From Nemertoderma westbladi (Eukaryota; Xenacoelomorpha; Nemertodermatida; Nemertodermatidae), in the NCBI GenBank assembly GCA_032718475.1, contig JAUCBJ010002762.1:62001-126000 (forward strand): DNA of 64,000 bases. Reading direction: 5' to 3'. Below, piece by piece: positions 29,201 to 43,287 of the stretch. Within the stretch, counting starts at the first letter, position 1, and the number at the start of each line of letters is the position of its first letter. A program made the translations under genes and the position numbers. The notes under the pieces were generated by a model, which was given only the letters and a program-made list of their open reading frames with translations, had not been told where the DNA came from and made no database searches.

Positions 29201-32200
29201 TAGCATAGCATTAGCATAGCATTAGCATAGCATTAGCATAGCATTAGCATAGCATTAGCATGGCATTAGCATAGCATTAGCATAGCATTAGCATAGCATT
29301 AGCATAGCATTAGCATAGCATTAGCATAGCATTAGCATAGCATTAGCATAGCATTAGCATAGCATTAGCATAGCATTAGCATAGCATTAGCATAGCATTA
29401 GCATAGCATTAGCATAGCATTAGCATAGCATTAGCATAGCATTAGCATAGCATTAGCATGGCATTAGCATAGCATTAGCATAGCATTAGCATTGCATTAG
29501 CATAGCATTAGCATAGCATTATCATAGCATTAGCATAGCATTAGCATAGCATTAGCATAGCATTAGCATAGCATTAGCATAGCATTAGCATAGCATTAGC
29601 ATAGCATTAGCATAGCATTAGCATAGCATTAGCATAGCATTAGCATAGCATTAGCATAGCATTAGCATAGCATTAGCATAGCATTAGCATAGCATTAGCA
29701 TAGCATTAGCATGGCATTAGCATAGCATTAGCATAGCATTAGCATAGCATTAGCATAGCATTAGCATAGCATTAGCATAGCATTAGCATAGCATTAGCAT
29801 AGCATTAGCATAGCATTAGCATAGCATTAGCATAGCATTAGCATAGCATTAGCATAGCATTAGCATAGCATTAGCATAGCATTAGCATAGCATTAGCATA
29901 GCATTAGCATAGCATTAGCATAGCATTAGCATAGCATTAGCATAGCATTAGCATAGCATTAGCATAGCATTAGCATATCATTAGCATAGCATTAGCATAG
30001 CATTAGCATAGCATTAGCATAGCATTAGCATAGCATTAGCATAGCATTAGCATAGCATTGGCATAGCATTAGCATAGCATTAGCATAGCATTAGCATAGC
30101 ATTAGCATAGCATTAGCATAGCATTAGCATAGCATTAGCATAGCATTAGCATAGCATTAGCATAGCATTAGCATAGCATTAGCATAGCATTAGCATAGCA
30201 TTGGCATAGCATTGGCATAGCATTAGCATAGCATTAGCATAGCATTAGCATAGCATTAGCATAGCATTAGCATAGCATTAGCATAGCATTAGCATAGCAT
30301 TAGCATAGCATTAGCATAGCATTAGCATAGCATTAGCATAGCATTAGCATAGCATTAGCATAGCATTAGCATAGCATTAGCATAGCATTAGCATAGCATT
30401 AGCATAGCATTAGCATAGCATTAGCATAGCATTAGCATAGCATTAGCATAGCATTAGCATAGCATTAGCATAGCATTAGCATAGCATTAGCATAGCATTA
30501 GCATAGCATTAGCATAGCATTAGCATAGCATTAGCATAGCATTAGCATAGCATTAGCATAGCATTAGCATAGCATTAGCATAGCATTAGCATAGCATTAG
30601 CATAGCATTAGCATAGCATTAGCATAGCATTAGCATAGCATTAGCATAGCATTAGCATAGCATTAGCATAGCATTAGCATAGCATTAGCATAGCATTAGC
30701 ATAGCATTAGCATAGCATTAGCATAGCATTAGCATAGCATTAGCATAGCATTAGCATAGCATTAGCATAGCATTAGCATAGCATTAGCATAGCATTAGCA
30801 TAGCATTAGCATAGCATTAGCATAGCATTAGCATAGCATTAGCATAGCATTAGCATAGCATTAGCATAGCATTAGCATAGCATTAGCATAGCATTAGCAT
30901 AGCATTAGCATAGCATTAGCATAGCATTAGCATAGCATTAGCATAGCATTAGCATAGCATTAGCATAGCATTAGCATAGCATTAGCATAGCATTAGCATA
31001 GCATTAGCATAGCATTAGCATAGCATTAGCATAGCATTAGCATAGCATTAGCATAGCATTAGCATAGCATTAGCATAGCATTAGCATAGCATTAGCATAG
31101 CATTAGCATAGCATTAGCATAGCATTAGCATAGCATTAGCATAGCATTAGCATAGCATTAGCATAGCATTAGCATAGCATTAGCATAGCATTAGCATAGC
31201 ATTAGCATAGCATTAGCATAGCATTAGCATAGCATTAGCATAGCATTAGCATAGCATTAGCATAGCATTAGCATAGCATTAGCATAGCATTAGCATAGCA
31301 TTAGCATAGCATTAGCATAGCATTAGCATAGCATTAGCATAGCATTAGCATAGCATTAGCATAGCATTAGCATAGCATTAGCATAGCATTAGCATAGCAT
31401 TAGCATAGCATTAGCATAGCATTAGCATAGCATTAGCATAGCATTAGCATAGCATTAGCATAGCATTAGCATAGCATTAGCATAGCATTAGCATAGCATT
31501 AGCATAGCATTAGCATAGCATTAGCATAGCATTAGCATAGCATTAGCATAGCATTAGCATAGCATTAGCATAGCATTAGCATAGCATTAGCATAGCATTA
31601 GCATAGCATTAGCATAGCATTAGCATAGCATTAGCATAGCATTGGCATAGCATTAGCATAGCATTAGCATAGCATTAGCATAGCATTAGCATAGCATTAG
31701 CATAGCATTAGCATAGCATTAGCATAGCATTAGCATAGCATTAGCATAGCATTAGCATAGCATTAGCATAGCATTAGCATAGCATTAGCATAGCATTAGC
31801 ATAGCATTAGCATAGCATTAGCATAGCATTAGCATAGCATTAGCATAGCATTAGCATAGCATTAGCATAGCATTAGCATAGCATTAGCATAGCATTAGCA
31901 TAGCATTAGCATAGCATTAGCATAGCATTAGCATAGCATTAGCATAGCATTAGCATAGCATTAGCATAGCATTAGCATAGCATTAGCATAGCATTAGCAT
32001 AGCATTAGCATAGCATTAGCATAGCATTAGCATAGCATTAGCATAGCATTGGCATAGCATTAGCATAGCATTAGCATAGCATTAGCATAGCATTGGCATA
32101 GCATTAGCATAGCATTAGCATAGCATTAGCATAGCATTAGCATAGCATTAGCATAGCATTAGCATAGCATTAGCATAGCATTAGCATAGCATTAGCATAG

Positions 32201-35200
32201 CATTAGCATAGCATTAGCATAGCATTAGCATAGCATTAGCATAGCATTAGCATAGCATTAGCATAGCATTAGCATAGCATTAGCATAGCATTAGCATAGC
32301 ATTAGCATAGCATTAGCATAGCATTAGCATAGCATTAGCATAGCATTAGCGTAGCATTAGCATAGCATTAGCATAGCATTAGCATAGCATTAGCATAGCA
32401 TTAGCATAGCATTAGCATAGCATTAGCATAGCATTGGCATAGCATTGGCATAGCATTAGCATAGCATTAGCATAGCATTAGCATAGCATTAGCATAGCAT
32501 TAGCATAGCATTAGCATAGCATTAGCATAGCATTAGCATAGCATTAGCATAGCATTAGCATAGCATTAGCATAGCATTAGCATAGCATTAGCATAGCATT
32601 AGCATAGCATTAGCATAGCATTAGCATAGCATTAGCATAGCATTAGCATAGCATTAGCATAGCATTAGCATAGCATTAGCATAGCATTAGCATAGCATTA
32701 GCATAGCATTAGCATAGCATTAGCATAGCATTAGCATAGCATTAGCATAGCATTAGCATAGCATTAGCATAGCATTAGCATAGCATTAGCATAGCATTAG
32801 CATAGCATTAGCATAGCATTAGCATAGCATTAGCATAGCATTAGCATAGCATTAGCATAGCATTAGCATAGCATTAGCATAGCATTAGCATAGCATTAGC
32901 ATAGCATTAGCATAGCATTAGCATAGCATTAGCATAGCATTAGCATAGCATTAGCATAGCATTAGCATAGCATTAGCATAGCATTAGCATAGCATTAGCA
33001 TAGCATTAGCATAGCATTAGCATAGCATTAGCATAGCATTAGCATAGCATTAGCATAGCATTAGCATAGCATTAGCATAGCATTAGCATAGCATTAGCAT
33101 AGCATTAGCATAGCATTAGCATAGCATTAGCATAGCATTAGCATAGCATTAGCATAGCATTAGCATAGCATTAGCATGGCATTAGCATAGCATTAGCATA
33201 GCATTAGCATAGCATTAGCATAGCATTAGCATAGCATTAGCATAGCATTAGCATAGCATTAGCATAGCATTAGCATAGCATTAGCATAGCATTAGCATAG
33301 CATTAGCATAGCATTAGCATAGCATTAGCATAGCATTAGCATAGCATTAGCATAGCATTAGCATAGCATTAGCATAGCATTAGCATAGCATTAGCATAGC
33401 ATTAGCATAGCATTAGCATAGCATTAGCATAGCATTAGCATAGCATTAGCATAGCATTAGCATAGCATTAGCATAGCATTAGCATAGCATTAGCATAGCA
33501 TTAGCATAGCATTAGCATAGCATTAGCATAGCATTGGCATAGCATTAGCATAGCATTAGCATAGCATTGGCATAGCATTGGCATAGCATTAGCATAGCAT
33601 TAGCATAGCATTGGCATAGCATTAGCATAGCATTAGCATAGCATTAGCATAGCATTAGCATAGCATTAGCATAGCATTAGCATAGCATTAGCATAGCATT
33701 AGCATAGCATTAGCATAGCATTAGCATAGCATTAGCATAGCATTAGCATAGCATTGGCATAGCATTGGCATAGCATTAGCATAGCATTAGCATAGCATTA
33801 GCATAGCATTAGCATGGCATTAGCATAGCATTAGCATAGCATTAGCATGGCATTAGCATAGCATTAGCATAGCATTAGCATAGCATTGGCATAGCATTGG
33901 CATAGCATTAGCATAGCATTAGCATAGCATTAGCATAGCATTAGCATGGCATTAGCATAGCATTAGCATAGCATTAGCATAGCATTAGCATAGCATTAGC
34001 ATAGCATTAGCATAGCATTAGCATAGCATTAGCATAGCATTAGCATAGCATTAGCATAGCATTAGCATAGCATTAGCATAGCATTAGCATAGCATTAGCA
34101 TAGCATTAGCATAGCATTAGCATAGCATTAGCATAGCATTAGCATAGCATTAGCATAGCATTAGCATAGCATTAGCATAGCATTAGCATAGCATTAGCAT
34201 AGCATTAGCATAGCATTAGCATAGCATTAGCATAGCATTAGCATAGCATTAGCATAGCATTAGCATAGCATTAGCATAGCATTGGCATAGCATTAGCATA
34301 GCATTAGCATAGCATTGGCATAGCATTAGCATAGCATTAGCATAGCATTAGCATAGCATTAGCATAGCATTAGCATAGCATTAGCATAGCATTAGCATAG
34401 CATTAGCATAGCATTAGCATAGCATTAGCATAGCATTAGCATAGCATTAGCATAGCATTAGCATAGCATTAGCATAGCATTAGCATAGCATTAGCATAGC
34501 ATTAGCATAGCATTAGCATAGCATTAGCATAGCATTAGCATAGCATTAGCATAGCATTAGCATAGCATTAGCATAGCATTAGCATAGCATTAGCATAGCA
34601 TTAGCATAGCATTAGCATAGCATTAGCATAGCATTAGCATAGCATTAGCATAGCATTAGCATAGCATTAGCATAGCATTAGCATAGCATTAGCATAGCAT
34701 TAGCATAGCATTGGCATAGCATTAGCATAGCATTAGCATAGCATTAGCATAGCATTAGCATAGCATTAGCATAGCATTAGCATAGCATTAGCATAGCATT
34801 AGCATAGCATTAGCATAGCATTAGCATAGCATTAGCATAGCATTAGCATAGCATTAGCATAGCATTAGCATAGCATTAGCATAGCATTAGCATAGCATTA
34901 GCATAGCATTAGCATAGCATTAGCATAGCATTAGCATAGCATTAGCATAGCATTAGCATAGCATTAGCATAGCATTAGCATAGCATTAGCATAGCATTAG
35001 CATAGCATTAGCATAGCATTAGCATAGCATTAGCATAGCATTAGCATAGCATTAGCATAGCATTAGCATAGCATTAGCATAGCATTAGCATAGCATTAGC
35101 ATAGCATTAGCATAGCATTAGCATAGCATTAGCATAGCATTAGCATAGCATTAGCATAGCATTAGCATAGCATTAGCATAGCATTAGCATAGCATTAGCA

Positions 35201-38200
35201 TAGCATTAGCATAGCATTAGCATAGCATTAGCATAGCATTAGCATAGCATTAGCATAGCATTAGCATAGCATTAGCATAGCATTAGCATAGCATTAGCAT
35301 AGCATTAGCATAGCATTAGCATAGCATTAGCATAGCATTAGCATAGCATTAGCATAGCATTAGCATAGCATTAGCATAGCATTAGCATAGCATTAGCATA
35401 GCATTAGCATAGCATTAGCATAGCATTAGCATAGCATTAGCATAGCATTAGCATAGCATTAGCATAGCATTAGCATAGCATTAGCATAGCATTAGCATAG
35501 CATTAGCATAGCATTAGCATAGCATTAGCATAGCATTAGCATAGCATTAGCATAGCATTAGCATAGCATTAGCATAGCATTAGCATAGCATTAGCATAGC
35601 ATTAGCATAGCATTAGCATAGCATTAGCATAGCATTAGCATAGCATTAGCATAGCATTAGCATAGCATTAGCATAGCATTAGCATAGCATTAGCATAGCA
35701 TTAGCATAGCATTAGCATAGCATTAGCATAGCATTAGCATAGCATTAGCATAGCATTAGCATAGCATTAGCATAGCATTAGCATAGCATTAGCATAGCAT
35801 TAGCATAGCATTAGCATAGCATTAGCATAGCATTAGCATAGCATTAGCATAGCATTAGCATAGCATTAGCATAGCATTAGCATAGCATTAGCATAGCATT
35901 AGCATAGCATTAGCATAGCATTAGCATAGCATTAGCATAGCATTAGCATAGCATTAGCATAGCATTAGCATAGCATTAGCATAGCATTAGCATAGCATTA
36001 GCATAGCATTAGCATAGCATTAGCATAGCATTAGCATAGCATTAGCATAGCATTAGCATAGCATTAGCATAGCATTAGCATAGCATTAGCATAGCATTAG
36101 CATAGCATTAGCATAGCATTAGCATAGCATTAGCATAGCATTAGCATAGCATTAGCATAGCATTAGCATAGCATTAGCATAGCATTAGCATAGCATTAGC
36201 ATAGCATTAGCATAGCATTAGCATAGCATTAGCATAGCATTAGCATAGCATTAGCATAGCATTAGCATAGCATTAGCATAGCATTAGCATAGCATTAGCA
36301 TAGCATTAGCATAGCATTAGCATAGCATTAGCATAGCATTAGCATAGCATTAGCATAGCATTAGCATAGCATTAGCATAGCATTAGCATAGCATTAGCAT
36401 AGCATTAGCATAGCATTAGCATAGCATTAGCATAGCATTAGCATAGCATTAGCATAGCATTAGCATAGCATTAGCATAGCATTAGCATAGCATTAGCATA
36501 GCATTAGCATAGCATTAGCATAGCATTAGCATAGCATTAGCATAGCATTAGCATAGCATTAGCATAGCATTAGCATAGCATTAGCATAGCATTAGCATAG
36601 CATTAGCATAGCATTAGCATAGCATTAGCATAGCATTAGCATAGCATTAGCATAGCATTAGCATAGCATTAGCATAGCATTAGCATAGCATTAGCATAGC
36701 ATTAGCATAGCATTAGCATAGCATTAGCATAGCATTAGCATAGCATTAGCATAGCATTAGCATAGCATTAGCATAGCATTAGCATAGCATTAGCATAGCA
36801 TTAGCATAGCATTAGCATAGCATTAGCATAGCATTAGCATAGCATTAGCATAGCATTAGCATAGCATTAGCATAGCATTAGCATAGCATTAGCATAGCAT
36901 TAGCATAGCATTAGCATAGCATTAGCATAGCATTAGCATAGCATTAGCATAGCATTAGCATAGCATTAGCATAGCATTAGCATAGCATTAGCATAGCATT
37001 AGCATAGCATTAGCATAGCATTAGCATAGCATTAGCATAGCATTAGCATAGCATTAGCATAGCATTAGCATAGCATTAGCATAGCATTAGCATAGCATTA
37101 GCATAGCATTAGCATAGCATTAGCATAGCATTAGCATAGCATTAGCATAGCATTAGCATAGCATTAGCATAGCATTAGCATAGCATTAGCATAGCATTAG
37201 CATAGCATTAGCATAGCATTAGCATAGCATTAGCATAGCATTAGCATAGCATTAGCATAGCATTAGCATAGCATTAGCATAGCATTAGCATAGCATTAGC
37301 ATAGCATTAGCATAGCATTAGCATAGCATTAGCATAGCATTAGCATAGCATTAGCATAGCATTAGCATAGCATTAGCATAGCATTAGCATAGCATTAGCA
37401 TAGCATTAGCATAGCATTAGCATAGCATTAGCATAGCATTAGCATAGCATTAGCATAGCATTAGCATAGCATTAGCATAGCATTAGCATAGCATTAGCAT
37501 AGCATTAGCATAGCATTAGCATAGCATTAGCATAGCATTAGCATAGCATTAGCATAGCATTAGCATAGCATTAGCATAGCATTAGCATAGCATTAGCATA
37601 GCATTAGCATAGCATTAGCATAGCATTAGCATAGCATTAGCATAGCATTAGCATAGCATTAGCATAGCATTAGCATAGCATTAGCATAGCATTAGCATAG
37701 CATTAGCATAGCATTAGCATAGCATTAGCATAGCATTAGCATAGCATTAGCATAGCATTAGCATAGCATTAGCATAGCATTAGCATAGCATTAGCATAGC
37801 ATTAGCATAGCATTAGCATAGCATTAGCATAGCATTAGCATAGCATTAGCATAGCATTAGCATAGCATTAGCATAGCATTAGCATAGCATTAGCATAGCA
37901 TTAGCATAGCATTAGCATAGCATTAGCATAGCATTAGCATAGCATTAGCATAGCATTAGCATAGCATTAGCATAGCATTAGCATAGCATTAGCATAGCAT
38001 TAGCATAGCATTAGCATAGCATTAGCATAGCATTAGCATAGCATTAGCATAGCATTAGCATAGCATTAGCATAGCATTAGCATAGCATTAGCATAGCATT
38101 AGCATAGCATTAGCATAGCATTAGCATAGCATTAGCATAGCATTAGCATAGCATTAGCATGGCATTAGCATAGCATTAGCATAGCATTAGCATAGCATTA

Positions 38201-39306
38201 GCATAGCATTAGCATAGCATTAGCATAGCATTAGCATAGCATTAGCATAGCATTAGCATGGCATTAGCATAGCATTAGCATAGCATTAGCATAGCATTAG
38301 CATAGCATTAGCATAGCATTAGCATAGCATTAGCATAGCATTAGCATAGCATTAGCATAGCATTAGCATAGCATTAGCATAGCATTAGCATAGCATTAGC
38401 ATAGCATTAGCATAGCATTAGCATAGCATTAGCATAGCATTAGCATAGCATTAGCATAGCATTAGCATAGCATTAGCATAGCATTAGCATAGCATTAGCA
38501 TAGCATTAGCATAGCATTAGCATAGCATTAGCATAGCATTAGCATAGCATTAGCATAGCATTAGCATAGCATTAGCATGGCATTAGCATAGCATTAGCAT
38601 AGCATTAGCATAGCATTAGCATAGCATTAGCATAGCATTAGCATAGCATTAGCATAGCATTAGCATAGCATTAGCATAGCATTAGCATAGCATTAGCATA
38701 GCATTAGCATAGCATTAGCATAGCATTAGCATAGCATTAGCGTAGCATTAGCATAGCATTAGCATAGCATTAGCATAGCATTAGCATAGCATTAGCATAG
38801 CATTATCATAGCATTAGCATAGCATTAGCATAGCATTAGCATAGCATTAGCATATCATTAGCATAGCATTAGCATAGCATTAGCATAGCATTAGCATAGC
38901 ATTAGCATAGCATTAGCATAGCATTAGCATAGCATTAGCATAGCATTAGCATAGCATTAGCATAGCATTAGCATAGCATTAGCATAGCATTAGCATAGCA
39001 TTAGCATAGCATTAGCATAGCATTAGCATAGCATTAGCATAGCATTAGCATAGCATTAGCATAGCATTAGCATAGCATTAGCATAGCATTAGCATAGCAT
39101 TAGCATAGCATTAGCATAGCATTAGCATAGCATTAGCAAAGCATTAGCATAGCATTAGCATAGCATTAGCATAGCATTAGCATAGCATTAGCATAGCATT
39201 AGCATAGCATTAGCATAGCATTAGCATAGCATTAGCATAGCATTAGCATAGCATTAGCATAGCATTAGCATAGCATTAGCATAGCATTAGCATAGCATTA
39301 GCATAG
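26276..39306. repeat. 11-bp satellite array (GCATTAGCATA)n, main block
   Basis: About 13.0 kb, roughly 1185 tandem units of GCATTAGCATA with no spacers. Most variants are single changes: GCATTGGCATA, GCATTAGCATG, GCATTAGCGTA and a few TATC/ACAG types. Variants cluster at about 26.4-30.2 kb, 31.6-34.7 kb and 38.1-39.2 kb; I saw none from about 34.72 to 38.15 kb. Paired GG-variant units recur at about 28948, 30201, 32433, 33567, 33753 and 33886. Units are too short and regular for coding. Confidence 0.97.
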
Positions 39307-40533
39307 TGTAAAAGCTTTTGCTGAATTGCCCGGTTATTTTTCCTTATTTTTCCCGTAAAATACTCTGTAGTTGGTTTAATAGGCGTAAGAGGCCGTATTA
39401 TTGCTGTATCGGTGTTTTTAGAGGATCTAAGAGCTATTTCTTCCGTATGTGTACTGTGGAAGGCATAGTTGATGATTCTATGGCAATTCCGTGACGCAAA
39501 AGAGGCGAGATACTCTTGAACAGTAGTTACTATGACGACGGTTAACAGCTGATATTCATACGTGTCGATTTTCTTTGTTCTACGGCATCTCTCAGTTCAG
39601 TCAACCAATCAGAGCGTTTTTACTGTTCTTGTACAGAAATTTCCTAGAAATCACGCAATGCTTTATGGGCAGTGTTATCATTCAGTCCTGAGCCAAGAAA
39701 GAACGGCTTTTGGAATATTTGTGCTTTTCTGCTTTTAGCCTAACACTAGTAGGCTTAATTATAAGGACATATATCCGTTATCTGAATCACTGTGCAACTC
39801 AATACTTACCTACTAACCTAACTCAACTGGGCAATGCATATGTCTTGTTGTACATACCTTTATATTGTTATACTGCTATTTACTGTCGATTATTCATTAT
39901 ATGGTGATAAATATTATATTGGAATAACGAGAAATAACCCCGAAAACCCAATATTCTTGATATACCGAAGGTAAGAGAGAAAGGTTACATATAACGATTG
40001 TGACTTATGTTAAAGTGGTTTGAAGTGAATCTAATGTTATTTGATAGACCCTACATGAGTCGGTCCGTGTTCCTTTTATATGTGACTAAAATCAGTGAAG
40101 ATCGGCAGATCAGTGTGCAGTATTGTGCAGCATTGTGTATGAGTGAGACTGATAACGAAGCATTTCCTAAAGAATGCGCCATATATGTGAATTGTAACTA
40201 AGCCATATCGTTGCGTGTAGTTTAAGTCATAGCTCTGTTTATATAGATAGAGCGCCACGTCCTAGAGGAACTGTTAATATTTCCCGAAGGTGAATAATAT
40301 TGTCAGAGATTATATAATACTGTCAGTCGAATAATACATTAGGCTTACATAGCAATACGATTAAGCTGTCGAAATCAATCTCCCGGGTATATCCAACGGG
40401 TGAATGATCGCGCACAGATTGGTTTCAACTAGTGTAGTGAATCAAATACTTGTCAGAGGCTAAAAGCGATTTATTATCTAGAAGACATCCTAATTTGGCG
40501 GGTTAAACTGCCAAAGGTCTGAAAGCGCGAACA
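39307..40533 (+). repeat. Solo LTR of a diverged BEL family member
   Basis: 1227 bp from TGTAAAAGC to GCGCGAACA, homologous along its length to the LTRs at 2481-3667. It has many substitutions and indels, so it is an older or different subfamily. It sits inside the 11-bp satellite with 5-bp duplication CATAG on both sides (39302-39306 and 40534-40538). No internal region is present, as expected after LTR-LTR recombination. The promoter block (TATA-like at about 40074, TCAGTGT at 40110-40116) is kept. Confidence 0.92.
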
Positions 40534-40823
40534 CATAGCATTAGCATAGCATTAGCATAGCATTAGCATAGCATTAGCATAGCATTAGCATAGCATTATC
40601 ATAGCATTAGCATAGCATTAGCATAGCATTAACATAGCATTAGCATAGCATTAGCATAGCATTAGCATAGCATTAGCATAGCATTAGCATAGCATTAGCA
40701 CAGCATTAGCATAGCATTAGCATAGCATTATCATAGCATTAGCATAGCATTAGCATAGCATTAGCATAGCATTAGCATAGCATTATCATAGCATTAGCAT
40801 AGCATTAGCTTTAGCGTTAGCAT
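40534..40823. repeat. 11-bp satellite, block after the solo LTR
   Basis: About 26 units of the same GCATTAGCATA repeat, with more variants (ATTATCATAG, ATTAACATAG, CAGC), ending 'gctttagcgttagcattag'. It is the continuation of the main array across the LTR insertion. Confidence 0.95.
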
Positions 40824-41026
40824 TAGTGTAAATGGCTAAGGTCACCCCAGATCAATGTGATCTTTCTACCTAACTAACCTAACTAGCAAATCTAGACAAG
40901 ATCTAGGTCGCCTTGCTCCTTACAGCCTTAATGGTGACTGGCCCTCGGTCCTAAACTTAATTCAGCCAACCGCAGAAACCAGCCCCGCCGGTAGTGCCAT
41001 GCATTGGATCCTCCAATTCTCCCTCC
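40824..41026. other. No gene seen
   Basis: A mixed-composition segment with 'taactaacctaactagc' and no recognised repeat or motif. It leads into the dispersed repeat. Confidence 0.5.
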
Positions 41027-41246
41027 GTCGCTTCCGAACAGTGCGCGCGCGACGCCTACCCCTAGCCCAACATGCTAAAGCGGGCAGTTACCGCAACGGG
41101 GCAAACATAGTAAAAACAGTCACACAGTCAGACAGTCGAAGGAAACAAAACGTTGATTTTGGTTTACTACATTGCAACGAATTATATTTGCAAATAAGAT
41201 AATAAAATCAAGAGTCAGAATCAAGCAGTAATCATTGCCAATGTCA
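41027..41246. repeat. Dispersed repeat, copy 2
   Basis: Matches 1-217 in the same orientation, from the CTTCCGAACAG area through 'aaacaaaacgttgattttgg' to 'gtcacaaaa'. After it the two loci diverge. Unclassified. Confidence 0.8.
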
Positions 41247-41427
41247 CAAAAGGTATTAGAAAGCAGCAAATTTACAATCAAACGGAAGTACCAAATACGA
41301 ACATCAAAGATGGCTACTGCTGCTAGCTGTAAGAATGACGCAATGTCTAATTCTGCACACATAATCAAGCGACATCCAGGGTTGTCTCAGCTGGGTTTTC
41401 GACCAACCAGCAGGTAGAACTTAATTT

Positions 41428-41522
41428 GGCAATCATTAAAGCACATAATCGCCTCAACTTAATTAGGCGATTATTAAAGCACATAATCGCCTCAACTTAA
41501 TTTGGCGATTATTAAAGCAGAA
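41428..41522. repeat. 38-bp tandem repeat with inverted arms
   Basis: Two full and one partial unit (starting 41428, 41466 and 41504). Each reads GGCGATTAT-TAAAGCAC-ATAATCGCC, 9-bp inverted arms, followed by 'tcaacttaatt'. The first unit has GGCAATCAT in the left arm. Confidence 0.8.
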
Positions 41523-43287
41523 TTTAGGTGTTATATTAGCACAAACATCGATTTATAGAGAAATGTAAATGAAATTAGCTCCAATATATTAGATTCGATA
41601 GATATTGGAAAACGGCAAAATTCATGTTTTGTTTTATAGAAGTTTGCCACTTCAAATTAATATACTAGGGTTTTATTATAAAGTTATGTGAATAGGGCTA
41701 CATACTGTTAAATGTTACATGTTAAATGTCTTTTCATTCTCGATAGTTAAATATATCCTCTATATCCAACCGGATTAACTTATGTAAGTTCGTTAATCTG
41801 TGAATGGACCAATCAGTTAGTAAGATGGGATCGACTTCCCGAGCTACCTGGCCCACCTTCCAGCAATTCAGGTTCAGGTTCAAGTCCCGGCCTATTTGGC
41901 CCATATGTATCTTTGAGTCAGCTTTGTTGGAAAAACCGAAATTTCATTAGTTTTCCTAAAATTTAATGGGCTATCCAATAGTACATACGCCATTATTTGC
42001 ATGGCTATGTTAGATTTTGAGCTCTGGTCCCTTTCTAGCACCCATCTATGGTATTTTTCGTGAATTTTATGGCTCACTAAAATATAATTATTTGCATTAT
42101 ATAGCGGTTTTTTTGGATTCTGATCGCGATTATAGAACTCAAATATAACACTCGGGATAATGTTTGGTATTTTTAATGTACCATCTGGGGCACGAAAAAA
42201 ACAAGTAGTGTACAGTATATATGACAATGAAAAATCACCACAAAATCAAATTGATTATATGACCATATAGGTTTTTTGGGATTGTGGCATTTTTGGATAT
42301 GTGATATATATGATATGTGCGGCACGAAAATTACATGTAGCACAAATTTAATAATCGAAAATCTTTACCAAATTAACCTGATTTTTAGACATTATGGGTT
42401 TTCTGGGACACTGATCACGAATATGACACTCAAAAATATCGTATTATTTAACGATATCGATTTTTGCCGTTTGGAATTTTTTGCTTCTTGTATTTTTCGT
42501 CCCACCTGACAAGCACCAAAAATGATAGTTGCTTTGCCACGAATGATTTTTAACGAAATGTATCGTGATCAGCGACCTTGAAAACTTATACTTGCACTAA
42601 AATTTGGTTTACGTTTACCATAAATATTTATAACTAGTTCATCGTGATCAGCGACTTCGAAAACCCGTATACGTTCACAATTATCAAACCAAACCCAACA
42701 TTTTTTAAATTTGACGTTTACTTGTACTTTTGAACTTGTACTTTTAAAATAGCACAAAAAATGATGGTTGCATTTCCGGAAAATATTTTTAACAAGTTTT
42801 ATCGTGATAAGCGACCTGGAAACCCCTTATACCATCAAAATTGTAAATTTTGAGCCAATCTAAAAAATTTCTAAAATGACCCCCCCCCCCCCCCCCCTCC
42901 CCTGGCCCAATTAAGTTGTAAAATAGCCCGGGCCAGATAGGCAGGGTTAAAACCGTCAAATTCACATAAACCATATACAAAAAAGTTAACCCCTTCTTGT
43001 GTCTTTGTTAACGGTATTTAATCTTATTAATCATTAGTTTAACAAATTACTTAAATAATTAATTGGCTTTTCATGTTTTTTTTCCGCTGTAGTTCCATCT
43101 ATTTATTATTTTTCTTTCAAATTTTTGTGTGTAAAACCAATTTTTAGAATAACTAATAAAATAAAGTTGTGTCATTCAACTATACATACTCATCACTTTC
43201 ATTACTACATTATTACTAATTAGTCTAATATTATTTTTATTGTATTATTATTATTAAATTATTTCATCGTTACCTGTTTTCATATAG
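41523..43287. other. AT-rich noncoding stretch upstream of the fibrinogen exon
   Basis: No coding signal. Contains three loosely repeated blocks with 'atcgtgatcagcgac..gaaaac' at about 42562, 42643 and 42802. A C-run lies at about 42880-42897. The stretch ends with a pyrimidine-rich acceptor (TTTTCATATAG, ends 43287). Most of it is probably intron or upstream flank of the gene whose exon starts at 43288. Confidence 0.6.

Noticed and set aside
26276-40823. CRISPR-like or telomeric interpretation of the 11-bp array
   Set aside because: Units are contiguous with no spacers, the context is eukaryotic, and the array is internal with a unit unlike known animal telomere repeats.
41870-41895. GGTTCAAGTCCCGG resembling a tRNA box B (SINE or tRNA)
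   Set aside because: No matching acceptor stem or clear A box upstream, so a tRNA or tRNA-derived SINE is not supported.
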